Assembly: GCF_913773635.1 (NCBI RefSeq)
Contig: NZ_CAJYGQ010000002.1
Span: forward strand, 1 to 39,319
Length of the DNA: 39,319 nucleotides
Reading direction: 5' to 3'
Origin: an uncultured Mucilaginibacter sp.
GTDB lineage: Bacteria; Bacteroidota; Bacteroidia; Sphingobacteriales; Sphingobacteriaceae
Both the position numbers and the translations under genes were made by a program. Below the pieces are notes generated by a model, which ran no database searches, was not told the origin of the DNA, and saw only the letters and a list, made by a program, of their open reading frames with translations. How positions within the stretch are numbered: position 1 is the first letter of the stretch; each line of letters opens with the position of its first letter. Of this stretch, positions 1-9,093 are shown piece by piece.

Positions 1-622
1 CATGCCCGATCCGGCTTATGATGCTGCGTGGCGTTTAACGGATACCCTTAAACGCTTAGGAATTGCAGTTGGTAAAGAACCAGAATCAACAACTACACTA
101 AACACCAGGACAGAGGTTGTACCACCAATTGCAAAAGAGTTGGTTACCATTACATCTCCCGATTTTAACCGGATAATTTATTGGCTTAACCGAGAAAGTA
201 TTAACCTTTATGCCGAACAATTGCTTAAAACCATAGCCTTGAAAGCAGGTAAGCAGGTTTCAACAAAAAATGGCGTGGAAGAATTACGGAATTATTGGAA
301 AGCTAAAGGTATTGATGGTAACTCGTTAAACCTGTATGATGGCAGCGGCCTTTCTCCGGGCGACCGTATTACTACACGCTCAATTGCACGCATATTACAA
401 ACTGCCGTAGATAAGCCCTGGTATAGTCCGTTTTATGAAAGCTTACCGGTTTACAATAATATGCATATGAAAAGCGGAACCATTGCTGATGTGGTTGCTT
501 ATGCCGGCTACCAAACTCACGGCGGTCAAAAACTGTGCTTTTCTGTAATTATTAACAACTATAACGGTTCAACCACTGTAATGAGACAAAAATTGTTTAA
601 GGTGCTGGATGAGCTGAAGTAA
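1..622 (+). CDS. dacB: D-alanyl-D-alanine carboxypeptidase/endopeptidase, PBP4 (S13) family, C-terminal part
   Basis: The 5' end lies outside the window; the reading frame is open to base 2 and ends at TAA 620-622. About 206 residues are visible. In this partial protein an SxN motif is seen as S66-I67-N68, followed by a helix ending in LYAEQLLK as in PBP4 proteins. A DGSGLS segment lies near residue 113, and the third active-site motif is K157-S158-G159-T160. The SxxK nucleophile motif would be upstream of the window. The family acts in the periplasm, removing the terminal D-Ala of peptidoglycan stem peptides or cutting cross-links. The gene converges with the methyltransferase gene at 772-1974, and repeat sequences lie between them. 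Family assignment is firm; the exact activity is inferred from the family. Confidence 0.9.
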   Translation, partial: MPDPAYDAAWRLTDTLKRLGIAVGKEPESTTTLNTRTEVVPPIAKELVTITSPDFNRIIYWLNRESINLYAEQLLKTIALKAGKQVSTKNGVEELRNYWKAKGIDGNSLNLYDGSGLSPGDRITTRSIARILQTAVDKPWYSPFYESLPVYNNMHMKSGTIADVVAYAGYQTHGGQKLCFSVIINNYNGSTTVMRQKLFKVLDELK

Positions 623-631
623 TTTGTGGAA

Positions 632-659
632 AGAGTCAAGAGTATAAATTTTAGATAAA
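632..659 (+). repeat. 7-base-period degenerate tandem repeat, locus A
   Basis: Ten bases after the dacB stop, AGAGTCA (632-638) is followed directly by AGAGTAT (639-645), then by weaker units at 646-652 and 653-659 (AGATAAA). The period is 7 bases. A matching array in the opposite orientation lies at 778-805, so the two face each other across the intergenic region. Confidence 0.5.
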
Positions 660-673
660 GAATCGTAAACAAT

Positions 674-756
674 GTCATTTCGACTATTGTGAAATCTTAG
701 TTGAGCGACTTAGCCTTGCATAATTAATCGGATTTGTCGTCATCACTTGAAATGAC
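674..756. repeat. Imperfect palindromic intergenic element
   Basis: GTCATTTC (674-681) and GAAATGAC (749-756) are exact inverted copies. The arms stay similar inward: GAAATCT at 691-697 is matched by a reverse-type copy, GATTTGTCG, from 731. A further GAAATCT copy follows outside the element at 767-773. The whole is about 83 bases with an unpaired centre. It resembles small palindromic repeats that I recall from Bacteroidota intergenic regions. It looks degraded and codes for nothing visible. Confidence 0.5.
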
Positions 757-771
757 CAGCGTAGAGGAAAT

Positions 772-1974
772 CTATTCAGATTCTGTACTCTGTACTCTTG
801 ATTCCGTAGGCTCCCCCAAAATCATTCTTGCCACAAACATTGTATCGGCTCTGTGCGTGTACCCTTTTAGCACTTTCATTTCTTCAAGCTGAAGGCCTAA
901 TTCTTTCATCATAAAGTCAACTGCATCTTCGTTTTCAGCTTTGAAGGCCGAGCAGGTGATATAAATGAGCGGCTTTCCGGGCTTGAGGTATTTAACCACA
1001 TTGCGTACGATGCTTTGTTGTAAACGCTGAAAAAACTCAATACGGTGTTCACCGAATTGGGTAATAAGTTCGGGCGTACGCCCCCAGGTACCTGAGCCGG
1101 TGCAGGGCGCATCAAGGATTATGCCGTCGAAGGCATAATTATGCATAATGAAGTCGGGGTTTTGGGTAAGATCGAGAATCTTTTTTTGATATTTCATTAA
1201 GCCAGCCTGCCGGAAACGTTCATCAAGATTAGCTAAAATAGATTCGCGGATGTCTGAAACCACCAGCTTAATATCAGGTTCTTGTTCATGCAAAAGCAAA
1301 GATTTTCCTCCTGATGCTGCACAAGCGTCCCACCAGTTTTCCCAGCGCTGCGGCTTAAAGTAATGAGCTGTTTGCTGTGATGAATAATCCTGCACTTCAA
1401 ACCAATGCTGGTTAGGAAACAGGGTTTCAAGCCTGGTACCGTTTGGTAACGAAAGGCAGTTACTACCTTCATCCTTAAACGTAACTTCGGCTTTTGTAAG
1501 CGTGGCTTTTACCTGTTGCTCAAAACCTTTGCGTACCCTTATAAACAAATCGGGCTGAACGAAAAATGATCGCAAAAATTCAGGCGTGTCTATTCCTGCC
1601 GAAAGGCGGGTGTATAGCGGATAAACATCATGCAGGTTAAAATTGGGGTATGCGGCTTTAACCATTTCCAGCTTTTCATTAAGCGTAAAAGCTATGCAGG
1701 CGGCCCATTCGGGCTTAAAGTGCTGCAAAAAAGAATTGGTTTGCGTGTTGCATAAAAACTCAGCAACCATCAATTTATCTTCGGGCGGCAAACCTGGCAA
1801 AGCATTACCCAGCCTGAAGTAGTTATAAATTAGCCTGCTTGCTACCCTCCTATCGGTAGAACCCATTTGCTTATTTTGCCTGAAGAAGCCAGGCAAATAT
1901 TTGCTCAGTTGTACATTGCCCGGAAACTCGGCCAGTATACGCTGAAATGTTTTAAGCTGATTTAAAGCCTTCAT
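772..1974 (-). CDS. RsmB/NOP2/Sun-family RNA m5C methyltransferase
   Basis: This 400-residue protein is a SAM-dependent RNA cytosine-C5 methyltransferase, probably acting on 16S rRNA. The SAM-binding motif I reads DACAASGGKS at 216-225. Motif IV DAPC has its cysteine at 291, and motif VI TCS has C341, so both catalytic cysteines are present. The N-terminal 140 residues resemble the NusB-like and N1 regions of RsmB but I see no certain domain boundary. The start ATG overlaps the stop of the upstream lipoprotein gene as ATGA (1971-1974), which suggests translational coupling. The last ten codons or so are built from a 7-base repeat (778-805), so the C-terminal tail is probably not conserved. 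Whether it is RsmB itself or RsmF-like cannot be settled here. Confidence 0.85.
   Translation of the reverse strand: MKALNQLKTFQRILAEFPGNVQLSKYLPGFFRQNKQMGSTDRRVASRLIYNYFRLGNALPGLPPEDKLMVAEFLCNTQTNSFLQHFKPEWAACIAFTLNEKLEMVKAAYPNFNLHDVYPLYTRLSAGIDTPEFLRSFFVQPDLFIRVRKGFEQQVKATLTKAEVTFKDEGSNCLSLPNGTRLETLFPNQHWFEVQDYSSQQTAHYFKPQRWENWWDACAASGGKSLLLHEQEPDIKLVVSDIRESILANLDERFRQAGLMKYQKKILDLTQNPDFIMHNYAFDGIILDAPCTGSGTWGRTPELITQFGEHRIEFFQRLQQSIVRNVVKYLKPGKPLIYITCSAFKAENEDAVDFMMKELGLQLEEMKVLKGYTHRADTMFVARMILGEPTESRVQSTESE
778..805 (-). repeat. 7-base-period tandem repeat, locus B, inside the 3' end of a gene
   Basis: Read on the minus strand the units are GGAATCA (805-799), AGAGTAC (798-792), AGAGTAC (791-785) and AGAATCT (784-778), with no gaps. 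They encode the last residues of the methyltransferase, just before its TAG stop at 774-772. The array faces locus A at 632-659. Confidence 0.55.
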
Positions 1975-3248
1975 TCTACCTGCTTTAACTCAAAGTTAGC
2001 ATATTTATATATACCAACATGGGTGTTTATCCAGCCCAAACCAGGCCGTTTAATAAAGTTAAACTCATTATGCAATGCCTTGTAACGGTGTTTGTCGAGG
2101 TGGTCAAGTTCATTACCCTCCTGCGCCATTACGGTGCCAAAGTACATGGCCTGGTCAAACCCTTTATATGCATAGCTTGATGGCTCACTATTGTATGCTT
2201 TGCGGTAAGCTCTGATAAAATGTACCGTTGCAGCTGCACGGTAGTTTAAACGCTCGGCCGATGTTATATGCGCTTTTATGCGTTGCAGTATGTCGGCCTT
2301 TAAAAACGAAAGTTTTTCCCAACTTGGATGCCCTATAACGGTAACAGGGTACTTACGCGAGAGCGTATCTAACGACCGTAAGGTAACCGACAAAAACTGC
2401 TGATTAACCGAGGGAACAATAAACACGTTTTCAACCTTGTTATTCAGGTGTGGCTTTAACGGCGTAAGGTTACCTTTTGATATGGTTGTATATACAACCT
2501 GTATTTTGCGTTTGCTTAACGTATCAATAGCCATTTTAAATGGCGAAGCAAACTTTTTATCATCACTATAACCTGATGACAAAATGAATATTTTAACGGG
2601 CTTAATACGGCTTTTAACAAAACGTGCAGCAGCAACTGCATGATATTCAAGCGGCGGGTTAACAGTAATTAAATTACCATCGGCAAACTCTTCGGGAGCT
2701 GCTGGTGCCAGGGGCGATAATAAAGGCCTTTTTAACTTTTGAGGCTTGCCAATAAAGGTTTTTATTCCTTGTGGAAATACGGGACCTACGATTAAATTAC
2801 TGCTGTTAACCGCTGGGTTAAGCGAAAGGCCATGCGTGGCACCGGCGTCATCTTTGGTATCAAAAACCTGCAGCTTGTAATTGTAACCCTGCGCTGTAAG
2901 GGAGTCGAGCGCCAAGCGGAAACCCTGGTAATAATCAACCGCAATGTTAGCGCTCTTGAGCTGAGCAGCACTATACCCTTTTACCGAGTTCAGGTTATCC
3001 AAACTAAAAGGCAGAAGCAACGCAAAGCTTGAAACTTTGGCGGCTTGCGGTTTTACCGCAGTTTTATCAGTGCTGGCAGGCGTTTTCTTGTCTTTAGCCG
3101 GCACCGTTGATGTTGACGGTTGAGACGGGCGTGTTCTACCAACAGGCTGCACCTTAGGCGAGCAGGCGCTTATAAGTATAAGCGCCAGCAGCCAAAGTTT
3201 AAATTTATTCCCACTCAATGGTAGCGGGTGGTTTTGAGCTGATGTCAT
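1971..3248 (-). CDS. Lipoprotein with type 1 periplasmic-binding fold (LpoA/ABC-substrate-binding-like)
   Basis: The protein has a hydrophobic signal segment ending in a lipobox-like LISAC, so it is probably lipid-anchored. A Pro/Ser/Thr/Lys-rich linker of about 50 residues follows. The rest looks like a periplasmic-binding-protein type 1 fold, with segments such as [40 protein letters not shown] and [10 protein letters not shown]. Related Bacteroidota proteins often carry a LysM domain; I do not see one here. The only ATG that includes the signal peptide is at 3248, giving a 44-base overlap with guaA. A TTG at 3218 would give a tidier signal peptide and a 14-base overlap. The 3' end overlaps the methyltransferase start by ATGA. 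The ligand is unknown, and an LpoA-like role in cell-wall synthesis is only inference. Confidence 0.75.
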   Translation of the reverse strand: MTSAQNHPLPLSGNKFKLWLLALILISACSPKVQPVGRTRPSQPSTSTVPAKDKKTPASTDKTAVKPQAAKVSSFALLLPFSLDNLNSVKGYSAAQLKSANIAVDYYQGFRLALDSLTAQGYNYKLQVFDTKDDAGATHGLSLNPAVNSSNLIVGPVFPQGIKTFIGKPQKLKRPLLSPLAPAAPEEFADGNLITVNPPLEYHAVAAARFVKSRIKPVKIFILSSGYSDDKKFASPFKMAIDTLSKRKIQVVYTTISKGNLTPLKPHLNNKVENVFIVPSVNQQFLSVTLRSLDTLSRKYPVTVIGHPSWEKLSFLKADILQRIKAHITSAERLNYRAAATVHFIRAYRKAYNSEPSSYAYKGFDQAMYFGTVMAQEGNELDHLDKHRYKALHNEFNFIKRPGLGWINTHVGIYKYANFELKQVE

Positions 3249-4734
3249 ATACAACCCGGTTAATTCCTTTTACGTTATTGATAATCTCGTTTGAGATTTT
3301 GGCAAGCAGCTCATAAGGCAGGTGACACCAATCGGCAGTCATACCATCTAATGATTCAACAGCACGCAAGCAAACTACATTTTCGTAAGTGCGCTCATCG
3401 CCCATTACCCCTACCGATTGTACCGGTAAGTAAATGGCGCCTGCCTGCCAAACTTTATCGTAAACACCGGCTGAGCGCAAATTGTTGATGTAAATTGCAT
3501 CGGCCTGTTGTAAAATGGCCACTTTCTCGGGCGTAACCTCGCCTAATATCCTGATAGCCAAACCCGGACCTGGGAACGGATGGCGACCTAAAATATTGGG
3601 ATCAATACCTAAAGATTTACCCACACGGCGCACCTCGTCTTTAAACAAGGTATTCAGCGGTTCAACTACCTTAAGTTTCATAAAATCGGGTAAACCGCCC
3701 ACGTTATGGTGCGATTTAATGGTAGCCGAAGGCCCTTTAACAGATACCGATTCAATAACATCAGGATAAATAGTACCCTGCCCTAACCATTTAACATCTT
3801 GAACTTTGTGTGCCTCATCATCAAACACCTCTATAAACACACGGCCAATGGCTTTACGTTTCTTTTCAGGATCTGATAGGCCTTCCAGTGCATCATAAAA
3901 GCGTTGCTTGGCATCAACACCGGTTACGTTTAAGCCCATATGCTTGTACGAATCCAATACCGATTCAAACTCGTCTTTGCGTAATAAGCCGTTATCAACA
4001 AAAATACAGTACAGGTTTTTGCCTATGGCCTGGTGCAGCAATACTGCCGCAACTGATGAATCAACCCCGCCCGAAAGACCTAAAACTACTTTATCATCGC
4101 CTAATTTCTCTTTGAGTGCAGCAACAGTACTCTCGATGAATGATTCTGAAGTCCACTCCTGGTGGCAGCCGCAAATGTCAACCAAAAAGTTTTTAAGCAA
4201 TTGCTTCCCGTCTAAGCTGTGGGTAACTTCAGGGTGAAATTGTATAGCGTACGTATCAGTATCTTTTATATGGTATGCCGCAACTTTTACACTATCGGTA
4301 CTGGCAATAATTTCAAAGCTATCGGCAACGGCGTTAATGGTATCACCGTGCGACATCCAAACCTGCGAATTTGCGGGAATGTCTTTAAATAATTTGCTAT
4401 CCTGATTAATGTATTGCAGGTTAGCCCTGCCGTACTCGCGTGTATTTGATGCCGAAACCTCGCCGCCGTTATGCTGAGCCAGGTACTGTGCACCGTAGCA
4501 AACGCCCAAAATTGGCATTTTGCCGTGGTATGGTGCAAAATCAAACTGTGGTGCATCTTCCTGGCGTACCGAGTACGGACTGCCCGAAAGGATTATACCT
4601 TTAACAGTGCTGTCAACTTCAGGAAAATTGTTGAATGGATGTATCTCGCAATAAATATTGAGCTCCCGTACGCGGCGTGCTATAAGCTGGGTAAACTGTG
4701 AGCCGAAATCGAGAATTAGAATTTTTTCAGGCAT
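3205..4734 (-). CDS. guaA: GMP synthase (glutamine-hydrolysing)
   Basis: Cytosolic enzyme converting XMP, ATP and glutamine to GMP. Using numbering from the TTG two codons upstream, the class I glutamine amidotransferase triad is visible as C81 in GVCYGAQ with H169 and E171 in QFHPEV. The ATP-pyrophosphatase P-loop SGGVDSS is at 223-229, and the C-terminal dimerisation domain ends in the typical TIEWE. The length, about 509 residues, is normal for the family. The ATG at 4734 is chosen because it begins [13 protein letters not shown], as in other GuaA proteins. It is the first gene of a three-gene minus-strand run with overlapping ends. A TAnnTTTG box lies 3 bases upstream of the ATG. Confidence 0.98.
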   Translation of the reverse strand: MPEKILILDFGSQFTQLIARRVRELNIYCEIHPFNNFPEVDSTVKGIILSGSPYSVRQEDAPQFDFAPYHGKMPILGVCYGAQYLAQHNGGEVSASNTREYGRANLQYINQDSKLFKDIPANSQVWMSHGDTINAVADSFEIIASTDSVKVAAYHIKDTDTYAIQFHPEVTHSLDGKQLLKNFLVDICGCHQEWTSESFIESTVAALKEKLGDDKVVLGLSGGVDSSVAAVLLHQAIGKNLYCIFVDNGLLRKDEFESVLDSYKHMGLNVTGVDAKQRFYDALEGLSDPEKKRKAIGRVFIEVFDDEAHKVQDVKWLGQGTIYPDVIESVSVKGPSATIKSHHNVGGLPDFMKLKVVEPLNTLFKDEVRRVGKSLGIDPNILGRHPFPGPGLAIRILGEVTPEKVAILQQADAIYINNLRSAGVYDKVWQAGAIYLPVQSVGVMGDERTYENVVCLRAVESLDGMTADWCHLPYELLAKISNEIINNVKGINRVVYDISSKPPATIEWE

Positions 4735-4737
4735 GGG

Positions 4738-4745
4738 CAAAGATA
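4738..4745 (-). promoter_or_regulatory. Candidate -7 box of guaA
   Basis: The minus strand reads TATCTTTG, an exact match to the Bacteroidota -7 consensus TAnnTTTG. It ends only three bases before the guaA ATG, which would put the transcription start at or near the ATG. No TTG is seen at the -33 position, so confidence is low. Confidence 0.3.
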
Positions 4746-4842
4746 GTTTTTTAGGTTTAGATTTGGGGCATTGGATATGACAATTGAAATTGAAGCGTTT
4801 AAACTAATAATAAGTCTTAACCTTAATCACACTAAAACTGCT

Positions 4843-5409
4843 ATGATTTTTTTTAATAAAAACCTTTTACTGATACTGGCGTTTTGCTGCCCGGCACACA
4901 TGCTATTTGCGCAAACCGCCGAAGATGCTTATAATAGATACACAGAGTACAACCTGGCCATTTTTGAAGGCAAGTCTGACAAAGCCTTTGAACTTGGTGA
5001 AAAACTCCTTCCTGAAATGGATAAGCTTCCGGCAAAAACACGCACGGCATTCCAGTACACTTTAGGCAAACAGTATGAAGACCGTAAGCAATTTGATAAA
5101 GCACTGCCTTTATATGAAAAGGTTGTTGCTGCCGAGCCCGATTACTATGTAGTGCATCTCGCATTAGGGCATATTTATTTAGGCAAAGCCAAGCAATTAC
5201 AGCTTACAAACAAAGCTGGCTTTACTGCATTGGTAAATAAAATTATTCCTCATCTAGAAAAAGTTCAAGCCTGCGACCCGTATGATGAAAACCTTGCGCT
5301 CATCAAACAACTTTACCGTTCTATAAACAAAGAGGCTGCAATTACCAGCATCAATGAACGGTTGAAACCTATGAGGAACAAGTGCATCGACCTTTTGCAA
5401 GACCATTAA
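4843..5409 (+). CDS. Secreted TPR-repeat protein, unknown function
   Basis: The ATG at 4843 is chosen because the protein then begins with a clear signal peptide (MIFFNKNLLLILAF, cleavage near LFAQ). The longer frame from 4771 would add 24 non-hydrophobic residues. The mature part, about 165 residues, is helical and contains TPR-like units such as YTLGKQYEDRKQFDKALPLYEKVVAAEPDYYVVHLALGHIYLGKA. TPR domains mediate protein-protein contacts; the partner is unknown. The next gene starts 5 bases after the stop and is probably co-transcribed. The gene is divergent from guaA. Confidence 0.75.
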   Translation: MIFFNKNLLLILAFCCPAHMLFAQTAEDAYNRYTEYNLAIFEGKSDKAFELGEKLLPEMDKLPAKTRTAFQYTLGKQYEDRKQFDKALPLYEKVVAAEPDYYVVHLALGHIYLGKAKQLQLTNKAGFTALVNKIIPHLEKVQACDPYDENLALIKQLYRSINKEAAITSINERLKPMRNKCIDLLQDH

Positions 5410-5414
5410 ACGCT

Positions 5415-5720
5415 ATGAAAACCCTTAAATTTTTAGCCAAATTCATCACCAGGCTGGTATTTATATTACTATTATTTGTTGGTTACCTGCTTATTCAAAA
5501 CCAGGGCAAGCTGCACAACGCGGGCTACATTAAACTGCAATGGCAGCTAATATTTCCACTGGTATTAATACTTAGTTTTATTGGGCTGTTTATAACCGCT
5601 GCTATCAAAAAGTTTAATCAGGGCGACTTGAACCTGTTGCTTATTGTAAACTCGGTGATGCTTATCATTTATGGCATGGCTATATTTTTCAGGATATATG
5701 CTATGATAGGCCATGTATAA
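5415..5720 (+). CDS. Small integral membrane protein, unknown function
   Basis: About 101 residues with three hydrophobic segments: one near residues 8-28 (FITRLVFILLLFVGYLL), one starting at LIFPLVLILSFIGLF, and one at LLLIVNSVMLIIYGMAIFF. The start at 5415 lies 5 bases after the TPR gene stop; an earlier in-frame ATG would overlap that gene. I do not recognise a family. The pairing with a secreted TPR protein suggests an envelope role. Confidence 0.6.
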   Translation: MKTLKFLAKFITRLVFILLLFVGYLLIQNQGKLHNAGYIKLQWQLIFPLVLILSFIGLFITAAIKKFNQGDLNLLLIVNSVMLIIYGMAIFFRIYAMIGHV

Positions 5721-5852
5721 GCAAACAGGTTAGGTACATTTTTAAGGGCTTACTGTTGGCGCATAACTTAAATGTCATAAATATTAACAAACCAATATTT
5801 ATTCAACAAAGGCCATTGCTTGCTGTTACTTCAAAACTAAAAACATACTGTT

Positions 5853-6911
5853 ATGGCTTTTGAAAAAATACAGGAACTGTTGGGCGACAAGGCCGATTAC
5901 CTGCTGAACCATCAAAGTAAAACATTTGATAAAGGTTTGCTGCATACCCCTTCGCCCGATTTTGTAGATAAAATATTTGTGCAAACCAACCGTAATCCGC
6001 AGGTGCTGCGTAACCTGTCGGCGTTGTACAACCACGGGCGTTTAGCCGGAACAGGTTATATTTCCATACTGCCAATTGATCAGGATATTGAGCATACCGC
6101 CGGAGCCTCGTTTGCTAAAAACCCCATGTATTTTGATCCGGAAAATATTGTGCGTTTAGCAATTGAAGGCGGATGCAGCGCTGTAGCCACCACCTTTGGC
6201 AACCTGGGTATGGTTGCCCGTAAGTATGCACACAAAATTCCTTTCCTGGTTAAAATCAATCACAACGAATTGCTTACTTACCCTACCAAATACAATCAAA
6301 TTATGTTTGGTTCGGTTGATGATGCCTGGAATTTAGGTGCAGCAGCTGTTGGAGCTACTATTTACTTCGGCTCCGAAGAATCGGATCGGCAAATTATTGA
6401 GGTATCAAGAGCGTTTGAACGCGCCCATGAACTGGGTATGGCAACCGTACTTTGGTGTTACACCCGCAACAACGACTTTAAAAAGGACGGCATTAATTAT
6501 GAAACCGCTGCCGATATTACCGGCCAGGCCAACCACATAGGTGTAACTATACAGGCCGATATCATTAAGCAAAAAATGCCTGATGTAAACGGAGGTTTCA
6601 CTACTATCAACTTTTCAAAATCTGACCCATTGATGTACAGCCAAATGGCAAGTGATCATCCTATTGACCTTTGCCGTTACCAGGTTGCCAACTGCTACAT
6701 GGGCCGCGCCGGATTGATCAACTCTGGCGGCGAATCAAAAGGCGAAGGTGATTTAGCCAACTCGGTAATGAATGCCGTGATAAATAAACGTGCCGGGGGC
6801 AGCGGATTAATTTTAGGACGCCGTGCTTTTCAGCGCCCGTTTGAAGATGGTGTTAAATTTTTAAACACTATTCAGGATGTGTACCTTGCTAAGGAAATAG
6901 ACCTGGCATAA
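5853..6911 (+). CDS. fbaB: Class I fructose-bisphosphate aldolase (FbaB/DhnA type)
   Basis: Glycolytic enzyme that reversibly splits fructose 1,6-bisphosphate into dihydroxyacetone phosphate and glyceraldehyde 3-phosphate through a lysine Schiff base. The 352-residue length matches E. coli FbaB (about 350). The segment ADIIKQKMP holds the likely Schiff-base lysine, K239 or K241. Phosphate-binding glycine-rich segments ([28 protein letters not shown]) are near the C-terminus. The next gene, pfkB, starts 4 bases after the stop, so two successive glycolytic steps share one operon. Confidence 0.93.
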   Translation: MAFEKIQELLGDKADYLLNHQSKTFDKGLLHTPSPDFVDKIFVQTNRNPQVLRNLSALYNHGRLAGTGYISILPIDQDIEHTAGASFAKNPMYFDPENIVRLAIEGGCSAVATTFGNLGMVARKYAHKIPFLVKINHNELLTYPTKYNQIMFGSVDDAWNLGAAAVGATIYFGSEESDRQIIEVSRAFERAHELGMATVLWCYTRNNDFKKDGINYETAADITGQANHIGVTIQADIIKQKMPDVNGGFTTINFSKSDPLMYSQMASDHPIDLCRYQVANCYMGRAGLINSGGESKGEGDLANSVMNAVINKRAGGSGLILGRRAFQRPFEDGVKFLNTIQDVYLAKEIDLA

Positions 6912-6915
6912 TATC

Positions 6916-7848
6916 ATGAAACATATCATCACCCTAACCCTTAGTCCGGTGGTTGACAAAAGCACCACAGTTGACCGCATTGTGGCCGATCAGAAGCTGC
7001 CTTGCGATGAACCGCGTTTTGAACCCGGCGGTGGCGGCATCAATGTATCGCGCGGACTGAAACGGTTAAACGTAAACTCAGTAGCCATTTTCCCGTCAGG
7101 AGGGCTAACCGGCCAGCATTTACAGGATTTATTAAAGGCCGAGCACATTAACCAGGTACCTGTCCTTACTGAAAAGCTTACCCGTGAAAACTTCATTGTA
7201 GTTAACAGAGAAGTACATGAAGAATACAGGTTTGGTATGCCTGCTGTTGAATTGTTACCGAAAGAAGAATTAGAAATATTAAGGGTAATTAAAAATCTCT
7301 CCCCAAAACCAAAATTTATGGTGGTGAGCGGCAGCATGCCTCCCGGTTCAAGTGATGATTTTTTGGCTAAAGTGGCCCGCATTGCTCATCAAGACGGAGC
7401 TAAGCTAATAGTAGATACATCGGGAGAGGCTTTAAAAAATGCCGTTGAAGAGGGTGTTTACTTACTTAAACCCAACCAGGCAGAGCTTAGTAAGCTTACA
7501 GGTATTGAAGTAAAAGACAAAACCACCGCTAAAGAAGCTGCGCGTAAAATTATTGACAAAGGTAAATGTGAGGTGGTTGTGGTATCATTGGGTGCACAAG
7601 GTGCTTATGTAGCCAGCCGCGGGTACAATGAGCATATTGCAGCACCTGATGTTGAAAAACGCAGCACCGTAGGCGCGGGCGACAGTATGGTTGCAGGCAT
7701 GGTATACGCCGCCGAGAAAGGCCTTGACCTGGGCCAAATGGTGCGTATGGGAATTGCCTGTGGTAGTGCAGCCACCATGAACGCAGGTCCTGAGCTATTT
7801 AAAAAAGCTGATGCGGAACGGCTTTTTGCAGAACTAATGAAGAATTGA
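6916..7848 (+). CDS. pfkB: 6-phosphofructokinase, PfkB (ribokinase) family
   Basis: ATP-dependent sugar-phosphate kinase of 310 residues, the same length as E. coli Pfk-2 and colinear with it as I recall that sequence: TLTLSPVVD at the start, FEPGGGGINVSR at 35-46, and STVGAGDSM at 250-258 with the catalytic Asp256. These fit phosphorylation of fructose 6-phosphate to the 1,6-bisphosphate. A 1-phosphofructokinase or tagatose-phosphate kinase activity is possible within the family. The direct pairing with fbaB supports the glycolytic role. A strong hairpin terminator follows 2 bases after the stop. Confidence 0.9.
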   Translation: MKHIITLTLSPVVDKSTTVDRIVADQKLPCDEPRFEPGGGGINVSRGLKRLNVNSVAIFPSGGLTGQHLQDLLKAEHINQVPVLTEKLTRENFIVVNREVHEEYRFGMPAVELLPKEELEILRVIKNLSPKPKFMVVSGSMPPGSSDDFLAKVARIAHQDGAKLIVDTSGEALKNAVEEGVYLLKPNQAELSKLTGIEVKDKTTAKEAARKIIDKGKCEVVVVSLGAQGAYVASRGYNEHIAAPDVEKRSTVGAGDSMVAGMVYAAEKGLDLGQMVRMGIACGSAATMNAGPELFKKADAERLFAELMKN

Positions 7849-7850
7849 TT

Positions 7851-7896
7851 ACCAAAAAAAGATAGGCCCAACACGTTGGGCCTATCTTTTTTTGGT
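7851..7896. terminator. Strong hairpin terminator after pfkB
   Basis: The arms 7851-7870 and 7877-7896 are perfect inverted copies of 20 bases with a 6-base loop. A GATAGGCCCA core is flanked by A7 on one side and T7 on the other, so it could work in both directions. It closes the fbaB-pfkB unit. Confidence 0.9.
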
Positions 7897-7966
7897 ACTT
7901 ATACAAAGGCTTTTTGTTCTTACGCCTTTACGCTTGATTAATGGCTTCCGGCTTTGTTTTTTTTTC

Positions 7967-7974
7967 TATTTTTG
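7967..7974 (+). promoter_or_regulatory. Candidate -7 box of the first glycosyltransferase gene
   Basis: TATTTTTG matches TAnnTTTG and lies 44 bases before the ATG at 8019, downstream of the preceding terminator. No well-placed TTG is seen at -33. Confidence 0.35.
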
Positions 7975-8018
7975 CCTGCTTCTAATAACGCTTTTAACAG
8001 AGGCTTTCAAGCTCAAGC

Positions 8019-8969
8019 ATGGATATTTCAGTTGTTGTACCTTTATATAACGAAGTAGAATCGTTACCCGAACTTACCGCATGGATAGCACGGGTAATGA
8101 ACGAAAACCGTTTTACCTACGAAATACTTTTGGTTGATGATGGCAGCCGCGACGGTTCGTGGGAGGAAATATGCAGGCTGAACTTGGATAATCCTTTTAT
8201 TAAAGGTGTTAAATTCAGGCGTAATTATGGCAAATCGGCTGCGCTGAATGTAGGCTTTGAAGCCGCACAAGGCGATGTGATTATTACTATGGATGCCGAT
8301 TTGCAGGACAGTCCTGATGAAATACCTGCACTATACAAACGCATTGCCGAAGAGAAATACGATCTTATTTCGGGTTGGAAGGCTAAACGGTATGACCCTT
8401 TAAGCAAAACCATTCCAACCAAGCTTTTCAATGCCGCTACACGTAAAATGTCGGGCATTGATAATTTGCATGATTTTAATTGCGGCTTGAAAGCCTATCG
8501 TAAGGCGGTAGTAAAAAATATAGAGGTATATGGCGAAATGCACCGCTACATTCCTGTTTTAGCTAAATGGGCAGGTTTCACCAAAATTGGCGAACAGGTT
8601 GTTGAACACCGTGCCCGCAAATACGGCAAAACCAAGTTTGGCATGAGCCGCTTCATCAACGGTTTTCTTGATTTACTATCTATATTCTTTGTAGGGAAAT
8701 TTGGCAAACGCCCCATGCACTTCTTTGGCTCCATGGGCGTACTTAGCTTTTTTATAGGTATGATATTGGCCGTTTGGATATTGGCAGAAAAGCTCATTCA
8801 CATATCAAATAATGAAAGATATCGCGATGCAACCGATCAGCCATTGTTTTATTTGGCGTTAGTTGCCATAGTGGTAGGTTTTCAACTTTTCTTAACAGGC
8901 TTTGTAGCTGAATTGGTATCGCGTAATTCACCAGACAGGAATAATTATCAGATTGAAGACAGGGTATAA
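8019..8969 (+). CDS. Family 2 glycosyltransferase, membrane-anchored (polyprenol-phosphate type)
   Basis: A GT-A fold inverting glycosyltransferase of 316 residues. It starts ISVVVPLYNE; VDDGSRDGS is near 39-47, the metal- and nucleotide-binding DAD is at 92-94, and a HRARKYGKTKFGMSR segment is typical of dolichol/undecaprenyl-phosphate mannosyl or glucosyl transferases (DPM1, GtrB, ArnC relatives). Two transmembrane segments follow near 232-255 and 278-302. It probably moves a sugar from a nucleotide donor to undecaprenyl phosphate at the inner membrane. The sugar cannot be told from the sequence. It opens a run of plus-strand envelope genes. Confidence 0.88.
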   Translation: MDISVVVPLYNEVESLPELTAWIARVMNENRFTYEILLVDDGSRDGSWEEICRLNLDNPFIKGVKFRRNYGKSAALNVGFEAAQGDVIITMDADLQDSPDEIPALYKRIAEEKYDLISGWKAKRYDPLSKTIPTKLFNAATRKMSGIDNLHDFNCGLKAYRKAVVKNIEVYGEMHRYIPVLAKWAGFTKIGEQVVEHRARKYGKTKFGMSRFINGFLDLLSIFFVGKFGKRPMHFFGSMGVLSFFIGMILAVWILAEKLIHISNNERYRDATDQPLFYLALVAIVVGFQLFLTGFVAELVSRNSPDRNNYQIEDRV

Positions 8970-9093
8970 TTAAATCCAGCTTATCATGTGGATCAATAGT
9001 GAGATAGTTTTTAATTGAGCAAGGCCTTCTGCCCAAACTAAATTTTCTGTTCCACAGAACGATAGTATAAGCTGAAATAACCATCTTCACAAA

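Noticed and set aside
3908..4237. 109-codon plus-strand frame opposite guaA
   Set aside because: It is a shadow of the guaA coding strand, with no family features of its own.
4771..4842. N-terminal extension of the TPR protein
   Set aside because: The downstream ATG gives a proper signal peptide; the extension would bury it behind 24 polar residues.
6990..7382. 130-codon minus-strand frame opposite pfkB
   Set aside because: Serine- and proline-rich shadow of pfkB; no start signal or motif.
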